Source: JAJFFW01 sp038531315 | GTDB lineage: Bacteria; Pseudomonadota; Alphaproteobacteria; Caulobacterales; Parvularculaceae | Assembly: GCA_038531315.1 (NCBI GenBank) | Contig: JBCBBT010000001.1 | Span: 62,001-126,000, forward strand | Length of the DNA: 64,000 nt | Reading direction: 5' to 3' | Part shown: piece by piece, positions 28,069 through 35,339 of the stretch | How positions within the stretch are numbered: position 1 is the stretch's first letter | Layout: every line of letters starts with the position of its first letter | Notes under the pieces: generated by a model | Told to the model about the DNA's origin: nothing | Seen by the model: only the letters and a program-made list of their open reading frames with translations | Databases searched by the model: none | Made by a program: the position numbers and the translations under genes

Positions 28069-28254
28069 TCAATAGCAGTGCTTCGGCGGGCAAGGCGAGC
28101 TAAACGGCGACGGGCCGCCGCAACCGCCGGAAACGCTGGCGAGCGCTTCGTCGTCGAGCTCGAGAATATCCCCGGCCGCGCTCTTCTTCGGCTCGGCAAG
28201 TGCTTCTCTCTTCTTGGGGTCACGCAACGCTTTGAGCAAGTCTTCTTTTTTCAC
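28069..28254 (-). CDS. lanA: Class II lanthipeptide precursor peptide (LanA)
   Basis: This is a 61-residue peptide. The leader (1-44) is charged, with MKKEDLLKALRDPKKREALA followed by ILELDDEALASVSGG, the acidic-helix plus double-Gly ending seen in class II lanthipeptide and C39-exported precursors. The core is CGGPSPFSSPCPPKHCY (45-61) with Cys 45, 55, 60 and Ser 49, 52, 53. The start is GTG at 28254, only 4 bases after a perfect GGAGGACTT site (AAGGAGGACTTGTG); no ATG fits as well. It lies just before LanM. The GMC oxidoreductase gene is the next gene upstream, 280 bases away. I do not recognise the core as a known lantibiotic. Confidence 0.9.
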   Translation of the reverse strand: MKKEDLLKALRDPKKREALAEPKKSAAGDILELDDEALASVSGGCGGPSPFSSPCPPKHCY

Positions 28255-28384
28255 AAGTCCTCCTTCAGCGACGCAGAGGTCACTGTTGTTAATGTAAAAA
28301 TGCTAGACACTCTAAGGCTTGAAAGAAGTCTTTGACGCCACTCGCATTGAGCAATACTAGCTATACGGATCAAAAACGTCTTCC

Positions 28385-28398
28385 GTTTACAGGTAAAC
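28385..28398. promoter_or_regulatory. Inverted repeat upstream of the lanthipeptide precursor
   Basis: GTTTAC-AG-GTAAAC is an inverted repeat about 130 bases before the precursor start. It lies inside the 280-base gap between the oxidoreductase stop (28535) and the precursor (28254). Related GTAAAC/GTTTAC-like words recur near 28455-28483, including TACACGGTGTA. These could be operators for a cluster regulator, but none is encoded here. Confidence 0.35.
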
Positions 28399-28534
28399 AC
28401 CTTTTTCATTCGCCAACAAGTAAAAAATCGATCATGTCGGCTCGACGCCCGGAGTAAACTACACGGTGTACAAACTTTTACCTGATCGTTTTCAAACCGC
28501 TGGCTACGCATCAATGCGGAAACCGGCGCCAAAA

Positions 28535-30094
28535 TCAGCCAAGCATTGCGACGATTCGGCGCGCAACTCGGAAACTGTTGGCGAGAATCGTCAGCGTCGG
28601 CGGGGAACCGCCGGACGTCGGCATAAAGGAGCCGTCGACAACGAAAACCCCCCGGGTCCCGTGGAGTTGGCAATCCCTATCGAGCACGGAGACCGACGGA
28701 TCAACGCCAGCGCGGCACGTGCCCATGACAAGATAGGACGATGTCGCACCGATATCGGTGAGCTTTACAGATGTCGCGCCTACATCTTCGAGGATTTCCC
28801 CAGCGCGCGCGCCAAGCCATGCGCCGACTTTTCTGTGATGCGGATGCGGATCGAGGTGTATCCGCGCGACCGGCAGTCCCCAACGGTCTGTGACGTTATC
28901 ATCTAACTCAATAAATGTGTCATCCGTAGCGAGATAATCGTGGAAAACTTCAAAGTGTAGACGCTTTGACCGACCATCATGACGCGCGTCGTCGTCCGGC
29001 CTTAGCTGCGGTTCAAAATCAAAGCGGATGACGCCGCCCTTTGCCAGCGCGCAGACATCGTCCGGCAGGAAGTAATAATCCATGACTGAGCGACCGACGA
29101 AGGGATCGCCGCTCTCGTCAGCATTGCCGGCGCCTTGCGGCAGGTCGCCATGGCCCATGGTGACCGCGTGAAATTGCAAATTGCGGCCAACGAGACCATT
29201 GTCGTTGCCGAGGCCGTCAGGAAACCGGGCCGATTTTGACAACAAAAGAAGGCGCGCCGATTCAATGGCTGAGGCGCAGATGCAAACGATCTTCGCTTCG
29301 ACTTCAATGTCAGCGCCGGCCTCGTTGCGGTAAACAACGCCCTTTGCGCCGCTATGTCCGACGCGCACCTCGCGGACCATTGCATTTGCTTCAACGCGGC
29401 AAAAACCGGTTGCTTCCGCGCGCGGCAACAGGGCTGCCTGCGTTGACCCGCGCGCGCCCGTCGGACAACCGAACCCCGCACATGACGGGCAATAGGAGCA
29501 CGCCGGCCGGCCCTGATACGCTGATGAATTCACGGCGCGCGGCGTCGGGAAAGCCGTGAGCCCGCGCGCCCTGCATGCGCTTTCAATATCGGCGGCGATC
29601 GGATGGGCGCGCAACGGGGCCATCGGATAGGCCGACGAGCGCGCGCCTTCGAACGGGTTGGCGCCGCTAAGACCGCTGACCCCCGCCTCACGTTCCGCCT
29701 CTGTGTAGAAGGGCTCCAGGTCGTGATAGCCAAAGGGCCAGTCGGCAAGCCCGAAGCCGCCTCCAAAGCGAGACCGCATCCGGAAATCATCCGGATGAAA
29801 CCGATAGAAGTAAGCGCCCATATGCGCCGTTCCGCCGCCGACGCATGAGGCGACCCAGCCCAGCGTTGTCCGGTGCGCCATTGTCGTTTTTTTGGTTACA
29901 ACAGTGTGGGGATCATCTTCAATCGAGGGCGTGAACAGGCCGTGTTCAATGACAAGCGGGTCATGAACATAATCGTCCGGATCAAAGCGCGGGCCTTTTT
30001 CAAGGACCAGCACGTTCTTTTTCGCCTGCGACAAGCGCAACGCCAACGGGCCGCCGCCCGCGCCGCTTCCAATGATGACAACATCAACGCGCAT
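28535..30094 (-). CDS. GMC-family FAD oxidoreductase
   Basis: From the ATG at 30094 this is 519 residues, opening with the FAD-binding MRVDVVIIGSGAGGGPLALR. It has GWVASCVGGGTAHMGAYFYR, and a C-terminal GMC domain with MGTCRAGVDP and SGGSPPTLTILANSFR. It most resembles the gluconate 2-dehydrogenase-type branch of GMC flavoproteins, which oxidise alcohols. No signal peptide or small subunit is seen. It lies upstream of the lanthipeptide precursor on the same strand and is divergent from a methyltransferase 84 bases away. It may be a peptide-tailoring enzyme or an unrelated neighbour. An in-frame start further upstream (30148) is less likely. Confidence 0.85.
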   Translation of the reverse strand: MRVDVVIIGSGAGGGPLALRLSQAKKNVLVLEKGPRFDPDDYVHDPLVIEHGLFTPSIEDDPHTVVTKKTTMAHRTTLGWVASCVGGGTAHMGAYFYRFHPDDFRMRSRFGGGFGLADWPFGYHDLEPFYTEAEREAGVSGLSGANPFEGARSSAYPMAPLRAHPIAADIESACRARGLTAFPTPRAVNSSAYQGRPACSYCPSCAGFGCPTGARGSTQAALLPRAEATGFCRVEANAMVREVRVGHSGAKGVVYRNEAGADIEVEAKIVCICASAIESARLLLLSKSARFPDGLGNDNGLVGRNLQFHAVTMGHGDLPQGAGNADESGDPFVGRSVMDYYFLPDDVCALAKGGVIRFDFEPQLRPDDDARHDGRSKRLHFEVFHDYLATDDTFIELDDNVTDRWGLPVARIHLDPHPHHRKVGAWLGARAGEILEDVGATSVKLTDIGATSSYLVMGTCRAGVDPSVSVLDRDCQLHGTRGVFVVDGSFMPTSGGSPPTLTILANSFRVARRIVAMLG

Positions 30095-30177
30095 AAGCTT
30101 GCCGAAGGCTAAAGCAAAAGGCCCTTGACGCCTATAGCGCGCCGTCATCTATTCAGGCGGCGGAAGGACGCGGACGC

Positions 30178-31209
30178 ATGACCGATACCGACACATCAAC
30201 CACGCCGCCTGACGCCGCAGCCGAGGACCGGTTTCGAAAACTCGCCAATGCCTATCAGATTTCCTGCGCCGTGAACGCAGCGGCGCGACTGCGGCTATAC
30301 GAAAATCTGGACCATGCGCCGGTTCCGGCCAACATATTGGCGGAACGCGTTGGCGCGAGCGCCGGACCGTTTCGGCGACTACTCGATTTTTTGGCGCAAC
30401 TCGGCGTGGTACGGATCAATTCCAGCGCTCACGTATCGCAAACCGACTTAACGCCGTTGCTCGCATCTGTTGACTCGATTGCAGAAGGTGATCACGCCGT
30501 CGACGCGTGGCAAGCCTTGCCCGAGGCGCTCAAAACCGACAAGACGCCTTTTGAAGTTGCGCATGGCGCGCCATTTTACGCCGTTGCGAAAAACAACGAC
30601 GCCCGGGCGGCGGCCTGGATCGATCGGAACCGTCGGATCGCGGCGCGCTGGGCCGGTCCTGTGGCCGACGCGCTTCCTTTGCGCGCTGGCGCACGGATCG
30701 CCGATCTCGGCGCCGGCAATCTGGCGCTTGCGCGCGCCGTCGCGCGCCGCCAGAACGACGCCGACATCATTGTTGCGGACTTGCCTTTTGTCATCGAGGA
30801 ACTCGGCGGCGCCGATCGATCGCCCCTCGACGACCGCCACATCAGTCTGCTCCCGTGTAATCTTCTGGAAGACCCGATCCCCGAAGCAGACGCGTTTACA
30901 CTGTCACGCGTGCTCTTGAATTTCGGCGATAAAGACGTGATCGCGATCTTGCAAAAATGTCGTCAGTCGCTGCGCGAAGACGGCAGGATATTTATCGCCG
31001 AAACCCTGATGCCGGCGCCAGACGACCCGCGCCGGGCCTTCCAGGCGGCGCACGATCTTCATCTTCACGTATTGTGGGGTAGCAAACAGCGCACCTTCGA
31101 GGCCTTCGCCGAATTGATAACTGAAGCAGGCCTCGCCCCTACAGAAACAATCGACGTTTTCGATCAGGGCCAATCTCTGTGCACCGTCGTCGTTGCAGGC
31201 CACAGATAA
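30178..31209 (+). CDS. O-methyltransferase-like SAM-dependent methyltransferase
   Basis: The 343-residue protein has an N-terminal winged-helix dimerisation domain (residues about 15-100, YQISCAVNAAARLRLYENLD). The Rossmann methyltransferase domain follows with motif I IADLGAGNLALARAV and the later GRIFIAETLMP. This layout is that of the Methyltransf_2 / polyketide O-methyltransferase family (TcmN/CrtF type). The gene is divergent from the GMC oxidoreductase, with 84 bases between the starts, so a shared promoter region is likely. It could tailor a small molecule or a peptide carboxyl/hydroxyl group. No partner in the window fixes the substrate. Confidence 0.8.
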   Translation: MTDTDTSTTPPDAAAEDRFRKLANAYQISCAVNAAARLRLYENLDHAPVPANILAERVGASAGPFRRLLDFLAQLGVVRINSSAHVSQTDLTPLLASVDSIAEGDHAVDAWQALPEALKTDKTPFEVAHGAPFYAVAKNNDARAAAWIDRNRRIAARWAGPVADALPLRAGARIADLGAGNLALARAVARRQNDADIIVADLPFVIEELGGADRSPLDDRHISLLPCNLLEDPIPEADAFTLSRVLLNFGDKDVIAILQKCRQSLREDGRIFIAETLMPAPDDPRRAFQAAHDLHLHVLWGSKQRTFEAFAELITEAGLAPTETIDVFDQGQSLCTVVVAGHR

Positions 31210-31260
31210 TACCTCAAGAAACGGACCTCGCACCGCTCCGTTCAATGGCGTTGGGTCAAG

Positions 31261-31484
31261 CCTGTCGGTCTTCGCCGACGGGCGGCAAGATGACCACCGA
31301 TCGTCCAACGGGGCTCCACCCCCGTTGAAACGATCAAGCCTATGAGTATGACGCTGAAAACCGCCTCAATAAGGTGTTCGCGTCTGCGGGCGGGGCGCAG
31401 ATCGCCGGTTATTTCTACAACGCCGACGGCACCCGCCGCTATTCCAATGAGCAGACCCAGCAGCATGCGTATTACGATGGCGAC
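31261..31484 (+). repeat. Rhs direct repeat, copy A
   Basis: About 200 bases, starting with the hairpin CCTGTCGG...CCGACGGG and running through the Rhs core segment YEYDAENRLNKVFASAGG to ATTACGATGGCGAC, recur at 33735-33934 in the same orientation with only scattered differences. Copy A is longer by a palindrome of about 30 bases (31306-31327). The two copies flank an AT-rich tip region of about 2.3 kb. Confidence 0.85.
31306..31327. repeat. Inserted GC palindrome in Rhs core
   Basis: CAACGGGG at 31306-31313 pairs exactly with CCCCGTTG at 31320-31327. It sits between the codons for the DR.. and QAYEYDAENR parts of the Rhs core, where the second Rhs copy reads on without interruption. Confidence 0.7.
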
Positions 31485-31573
31485 CAGGAGATCTACAACA
31501 CCGACGGCGCCGGCGGCTCAAACTTCGATCTCAACGACGTGATCCGCCGCTATATCCGCCTGCCCGGCCCGCG

Positions 31574-31612
31574 CGCGAAGCCGCGCTTTCTATAAGTAAC
31601 ATCGCCTTCGCG
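31574..31612. repeat. Inserted inverted repeat disrupting Rhs frame
   Basis: CGCGAAG (31574-31580) and CTTCGCG (31606-31612) bound an insertion that splits LPGPR from [10 protein letters not shown] of the Rhs core and introduces TAA. The centre is AT-rich (CTATAAGTAAC). Confidence 0.65.
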
Positions 31613-31629
31613 ATCGGGTCGATGAAGTA

Positions 31630-32598
31630 TTGCTGATGATCGACTATGCGGCCGGCAATCCGGACGGCGGCGCAGACGGCAAAGAGGTCTGGGCCCACGC
31701 CGACCGCCTGGGCACCGTCGTCGCAACCACGGATGCGTTTGGAGTGGTCATCGACCGCTATACCTACTCCCCCTACGGAGAAGTAGGCCCGGAAGGCTCA
31801 AGCGGTTTCCCCTTCCGCTTCACCGGCCAGCGCATCGACGCCGCAACCGGGCTCTATTACTACAAAGCCCGGTATTACGCCCCCGAAGTCGGCAGATTCC
31901 TCCAGACCGATCCGATTGGGTATGAGGATCAGCAGAATTTGTATGCCTATGTCCACAACGATCCGGTGAATTCCACGGATCCTACTGGAGAATGTGGAGC
32001 TTCGCCTTATGCTTATCACCATATTCCTTTTTGCCAAGGCATTGCTTCTGTTACTCAAGCGTATGCTAATTTTGCTCAGCACAGTTATAATCTAAGGAGT
32101 GCTGACCCTAGAGTTCGCGCCAGAGCCAAAGCCGTAAATAATGCTTTGCTCGTGGCGAGCAGGTTCTTTGCTAATAACCCTGTCGAGTCGGTCGAATTAG
32201 CTGCAAAAGGCGTTAAGGAGAATAGAGCCTTTGCTGCAGGCCGTACGGTTGCGAGTATTGGTCTCGGTGTTGCGCAAACTAGAGGCTCCGGTGCAGCTGG
32301 TGCTGCAGCGGCGGGTCTCGCGGTCGCTAATTTTTCTGTAACTCAAGTTGGTAGCGCGATAGGCGCAATTGATGGTCTTTTTAGTAAAATTGAATCAAGA
32401 GGCTTCGACCCTTCGGCACTTTCTGATGATGCCATTGTAAATGTATTTTATGCAGGTGCTTCAGGCATTAACTTGAATTTTGATCAAAAAACCGGGACAG
32501 TTAGTGCTAGCGTCACAAGAAGCCAACCGGGCTCGAGGATAAGGATAACGAGGTCTGTTGTTATTTGTACTTTTAATGACGAAGGAAGTTGTCAATGA
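31630..32598 (+). CDS. Orphan Rhs C-terminal core plus variable tip
   Basis: The 322-residue frame begins with [16 protein letters not shown] and holds the conserved Rhs-associated core ([46 protein letters not shown]). An AT-richer variable tip of about 200 residues follows. The tip has a Gly/Ala-rich helix region ([15 protein letters not shown]) and ends in [10 protein letters not shown]. In intact Rhs proteins the tip is a toxin released from the Rhs cage. I do not recognise this tip's fold or catalytic residues. The frame lacks the Rhs body, so alone it is probably not secreted. A 53-residue membrane protein encoded 28 bases downstream could be its immunity partner. Confidence 0.7.
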   Translation: MLMIDYAAGNPDGGADGKEVWAHADRLGTVVATTDAFGVVIDRYTYSPYGEVGPEGSSGFPFRFTGQRIDAATGLYYYKARYYAPEVGRFLQTDPIGYEDQQNLYAYVHNDPVNSTDPTGECGASPYAYHHIPFCQGIASVTQAYANFAQHSYNLRSADPRVRARAKAVNNALLVASRFFANNPVESVELAAKGVKENRAFAAGRTVASIGLGVAQTRGSGAAGAAAAGLAVANFSVTQVGSAIGAIDGLFSKIESRGFDPSALSDDAIVNVFYAGASGINLNFDQKTGTVSASVTRSQPGSRIRITRSVVICTFNDEGSCQ

Positions 32599-32626
32599 GT
32601 GAAAAAATTTTAAATGGTAAAGCGCA

Positions 32627-32788
32627 ATGCGTACTATCGCGATAGTTACGGTTGTAACTGCCTCTCTTTTCTGGCTACCTGCGATTTTTCTTGGAGCTGA
32701 TGGAATAGACTGGATTTCATCGGCGATTTACGCTGGTTTCTTACTCTTTGCGATTATTTGTTGGCTTGCAGGGAGGAAGAAAGGTTAA
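32627..32788 (+). CDS. Small two-span membrane protein, possible Rhs-tip immunity protein
   Basis: This is a 53-residue frame (MRTIAIVTVVTASLFWLPAI to GRKKG) with two hydrophobic spans and a positively charged end. It is AT-rich like the preceding Rhs tip and lies 28 bases after it, the usual place of an immunity gene. There is no strong ribosome site. An ATG at 32595, overlapping the Rhs stop, opens only 16 codons. Immunity is an inference from position. Confidence 0.45.
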   Translation: MRTIAIVTVVTASLFWLPAIFLGADGIDWISSAIYAGFLLFAIICWLAGRKKG

Positions 32789-33532
32789 CGCATTTGAGAG
32801 ATAAAGGCCGTTCTATTTTTATTCTTGTCTTTTTTTTAAAATCGATTCTGTTACTTGCAATGATCTATTCCCTTTGAACGTGATCGCGTTGAGATTGTGA
32901 AATTGGCTGTGTCAAAAGAGGACGGCAATCATAACCGTCTGACGCCAACGCCAATGTGACGGCGACGCTGAAGCGCGACGGGCGGGTGGTGACCTCCGTG
33001 TTCGACGCGCTCAATCGCCAGACCGAGCGCACCGTGCCCGGAACGTTTGCGGCCGACGGGGCCTCCACGGCGACGCATAAGTTCGCCTATGACAAGACGG
33101 GGCGCATGGTCTCAGGCCTGCACGCCTATGTCATGCAGGTCTACGCCTATGACAAGGCGGGCCGGCTTCTGACCAAGGGCCATCGGCTGTCGGCGCCGTT
33201 CGCCGGCGAGCCCACCGTCTCCTACGCCTATGACGCGGCGGGCAATGTCGCTGGCCTCACCCATCCTGACGGCTATCGGCTGTCTTTCACCTATGACGCT
33301 CTCAATCGCGTCACCGGGGCCTATGACGACAATGGATCAAATGGGGGATCAAGCCCCGCCGCCTTTGCGACGCTGACCTACGATCCCCTCTCCCGGCGCA
33401 AGGCCCTCATCTACGCCAACGGGACGCGCTCCGACTACGATTACACGGCGCGCGGGGATCTGACCGATCATGACTGGGACCTGCCGGGCGGGCCCGCTAC
33501 GCCTGAGATGGCCTGGCATTATGTCTATAATG

Positions 33533-33560
33533 GTCAAACGGGGTTGGGGCTCCGTTTGAC
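33533..33560. repeat. Inserted palindrome shifting Rhs frame
   Basis: GTCAAACGG (33533-33541) pairs exactly with CCGTTTGAC (33552-33560). It lies between AAT-GG and GGG-CAG of the Rhs core and moves the downstream core into another frame. Confidence 0.7.
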
Positions 33561-33705
33561 GGGCAGCTCCTGTCGAAGACCGTCTCCGATCCGTTCCTGC
33601 ACTGGGGCCCGGCGGCCTCAGGGCTCGTGACCGACACTTATGCGGTGAACGCGCTCAATCAGTATACCAACATCAAGGGCGCGGCCCCTGCGTATGACAA
33701 AGCCC

Positions 33706-33756
33706 GCGCGCGAAGGCGCGCACGCTAATATATGCCTGTCGGCCTTCGCCGACGGG
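33706..33756. repeat. Twin hairpin insertion in second Rhs copy
   Basis: GCGCGC-GAAG-GCGCGC (33706-33721), an AT-rich spacer (CTAATATATG), then CCTGTCGG...CCGACGGG (33735-33756). Together they separate AYDK from GNMTTDHRGQ of the Rhs core. The second hairpin also heads copy A at 31261-31282. Confidence 0.65.
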
Positions 33757-33934
33757 CGGCAACATGACCACGGACCATCGCGGCCAGGCCTATGAGTACG
33801 ACGCTGAAAACCGCCTCAATAAGGTGTTCGCGTCTGCTGGCGGGGCGCAGATCGCAGGCTATTTCTACAACGCCGACGGCGCGCGCCGCTATTTCAATGA
33901 GCAGACCCAGCAGCATGCCTATTATGACGGCGAC
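33735..33934 (+). repeat. Rhs direct repeat, copy B
   Basis: This is the counterpart of 31261-31484. It starts at the CCTGTCGG hairpin and ends at ATTATGACGGCGAC, after which the sequence diverges into AT-rich DNA leading to a lipoprotein gene. Copy B preserves HRGQAYEYDAENR without the palindrome found in copy A. Confidence 0.85.
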
Positions 33935-34047
33935 TGAGGCGCCCCCTTCTGGTCCCGCATTCAGAATGAAAGTCCTTGGTGGTAGTTACGCTTCAAAGGG
34001 TTTATATTTTTGGAGTGCCTCCGTAGGCGGAATTTCGGAGAAATTAG

Positions 34048-34500
34048 ATGACAAAATGGATGATTTCGATAGTCGTTTCGCTGTTTATTCTGGGCTGCCA
34101 AGCACGTATCTATGCGGATAATCGATCTGTGTCTGCTCAGCCGATTACGGCAGCCAAGTTTGCAGATAATCCAGAACAATACGACTCGAAGAAGGTTGTA
34201 GTGCGAGGATATTTGGCTCCTGCAGGGCGTGATCTTATCGTCTATCCGAGCAAGCAGGAGGCAGATGAATCAAATTATTTTGAGAACTCAGTGTTCGTGT
34301 ATGACACATCTCCGGACCGGATTTTGGGGTTTGAAGGCACGGAAGAAGACATAAATTGTACTCAACATTATGTTGAATTGACTGGCGTCGCGGGGCTTCT
34401 GAAAGCACGAGGCTTCTACGGAATAGTGGAAATTTTAGAAATCAGAAGATTCGAAAACGCTCAATTTTTGGGCGAAGGTGAGGTTTGTTTCTTGGCTTAG
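34048..34500 (+). CDS. Small lipoprotein, possible Rhs-linked accessory or immunity protein
   Basis: The 150-residue protein starts MTKWMISIVVSLFILGCQAR, with a lipobox ending in the Cys. The mature part is soluble and predicted to be beta-rich (KKVVVRGYLAPAGRDLIVYP; HYVELTGVAGLLKARGFYG), reminiscent of small OB-fold lipoproteins. It is AT-richer than the genome and lies directly after the second Rhs fragment, where tips and immunity genes usually sit. No other clue to function. A perfect 20-base palindrome 50 bases after the stop may end its transcript. Confidence 0.65.
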   Translation: MTKWMISIVVSLFILGCQARIYADNRSVSAQPITAAKFADNPEQYDSKKVVVRGYLAPAGRDLIVYPSKQEADESNYFENSVFVYDTSPDRILGFEGTEEDINCTQHYVELTGVAGLLKARGFYGIVEILEIRRFENAQFLGEGEVCFLA

Positions 34501-34550
34501 GATTGCATCGATTGACGCTTACAGAGGAAAAGCAAGATAAAGCGAAACGG

Positions 34551-34570
34551 CGTCCGGCAATTGCCGGACG
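34551..34570. terminator. Perfect 20-bp palindrome after the lipoprotein gene
   Basis: CGTCCGGCAA is followed directly by its exact complement TTGCCGGACG. There is no T-run, so it may be a terminator-like hairpin or another member of the palindromes scattered through this island. Confidence 0.5.
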
Positions 34571-34732
34571 GTGCATGGATGCCCTTAACACCTTGTCCGC
34601 ACACTGTTTTTTTGGCGCCAAATTGGCGCCCCCTTCGCCGCCGATGGCGCCATTTTGCGCATGGTTTGCACATGGTTCCCGCGACGCGTTTGTTGTTGTT
34701 GATTGTTTCATGAGTCGCGGGAGCGCTCCCTG

Positions 34733-34996
34733 TTTGACGTCACCTGAAGACGCCTGACGGTCTGCATCGCCAGCCAGCCGTTTCTTTCCGGCTTCCAGAA
34801 ATTCCTTCGACCAGCTCGAATACAAACTCTGTGCAATATTCTCGCGACAGCATAACTCGGTAATAGAATGCTCACCGCGCAAGCCAGACAACACAATTCC
34901 GATCCGGTCTTCTGTCGAATATTTCCGGCGCGTCGCACGGCAAATAGAACGCACATGGCGTTCACCACTCTCAATCATTTCTTCTTTGCGGCCCAT
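34733..34996 (-). pseudogene. IS3-type transposase OrfA remnant
   Basis: The frame encodes RATRRKYSTEDRIGIVLSGL and ELCCRENIAQSLYSSWSKEF followed by LEAGKKRLAGDADRQ. This is the N-terminal helix-turn-helix of IS3-family OrfA proteins (the short transposase subunit). Homology stops near residue 103 of the open frame, where DVK runs into unrelated KQGALPRL. No OrfB, catalytic DDE or terminal repeats are seen, so it is a dead stub that marks past mobility of this region. Confidence 0.75.
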
Positions 34997-35112
34997 CTCT
35001 AACGCCTTTTCAAGCCAAGAAATGAACCAGAAAAACTCCAATCAAATTAACGCACCTTTTGTTCTACAACGGCTGACGTCAAACACCTTTCAACATCTTA
35101 CAGGAGATTTGC

Positions 35113-35247
35113 ATGAATGAATCGCAAGTGGCGGAGAAGAATGGATCAACTTCGAACCCGCAGGGTTCGCAAGCGCGACCGCGCACCGCCCCGGTCAGGG
35201 CGCCCCATCGGAGACGATCGCGAAGCGATCTGTCGCGAGATATATAG
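35113..35247 (+). CDS. Possible 44-residue peptide, Arg-rich tail
   Basis: An ATG behind a good AGGAG site (35102-35106) opens MNESQVAEKNGSTSNPQG and continues into an Arg/Ser/Pro-rich tail, ending next to the tRNA gene. The tail overlaps GC hairpins at 35153-35169 (CGAACCC/GGGTTCG) and 35216-35230 (GATCGC-GAA-GCGATC). The start may belong to a real gene truncated by these repeats. Confidence 0.25.
   Translation: MNESQVAEKNGSTSNPQGSQARPRTAPVRAPHRRRSRSDLSRDI
35153..35230. repeat. GC hairpin pair beside the tRNA
   Basis: Two hairpins, CGAACCC-GCA-GGGTTCG (35153-35169) and GATCGC-GAA-GCGATC (35216-35230), are followed by an AT-rich TATATAG. Short loops containing GAA and the trailing AT-rich word recall the inserts in the Rhs fragments. 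Confidence 0.45.
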
Positions 35248-35249
35248 AG

Positions 35250-35339
35250 TGGCGGACAGAGAGGGATTCGAACCCTCGAGACGGTTGCCCGCCTACACGC
35301 GTTCCAGGCGTGCGCCTTCGACCACTCGGCCACCTGTCC
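35250..35339 (-). tRNA. tRNA-Ser (anticodon GGA)
   Basis: The reverse strand folds as a class II tRNA: acceptor GGACAGG with TCTGTCC, D-arm GGCCGAGTGGTCGAAGGC, anticodon GGA (35303-35305), a long variable arm, T-arm GGGTTCGAATCCC, discriminator G and an encoded CCA (35250-35252). It reads UCC/UCU serine codons. Its 3' end points toward the Rhs island. Confidence 0.97.

Larger units (their letters stand above)
31283..31629 (+). pseudogene. Rhs core fragment, broken by palindromic insertions
   Basis: The sequence encodes typical YD-repeat protein (AYEYDAENRLNKVFASAGG, AGYFYNADGTRRYSNEQTQQ), ending at LPGPR. Here a stretch of about 40 bases holding the inverted repeat CGCGAAG/CTTCGCG (31574-31612) interrupts it and creates a stop. 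Another palindrome (31306-31327) lies upstream. The frame resumes downstream as the Rhs tip protein at 31630. The N-terminal Rhs body is absent. Confidence 0.75.
32941..33934 (+). pseudogene. Second Rhs/YD-repeat remnant
   Basis: The frame encodes YD repeats (VVTSVFDALNRQTERTVPG, SYAYDAAGNVAGLTHPDG, DYDYTARGDLTDHDWDL). It is broken at 33533-33560 by the palindrome GTCAAACGG/CCGTTTGAC, which shifts the frame. The original frame continues (LLSKTVSDPFLHWGPAASG, YAVNALNQYTNIKGAAPAYDK), is broken again at about 33702-33756, and resumes as copy B of the repeat, stopping at 33937. It lacks both the N-terminal body and a Rhs C-terminal core. Confidence 0.8.

Noticed and set aside
34442..35041. The whole 199-codon minus-strand frame as an intact transposase
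   Set aside because: Only about 88 residues match IS3 OrfA; the rest is out-of-frame or unrelated sequence, and no OrfB or terminal repeats exist.
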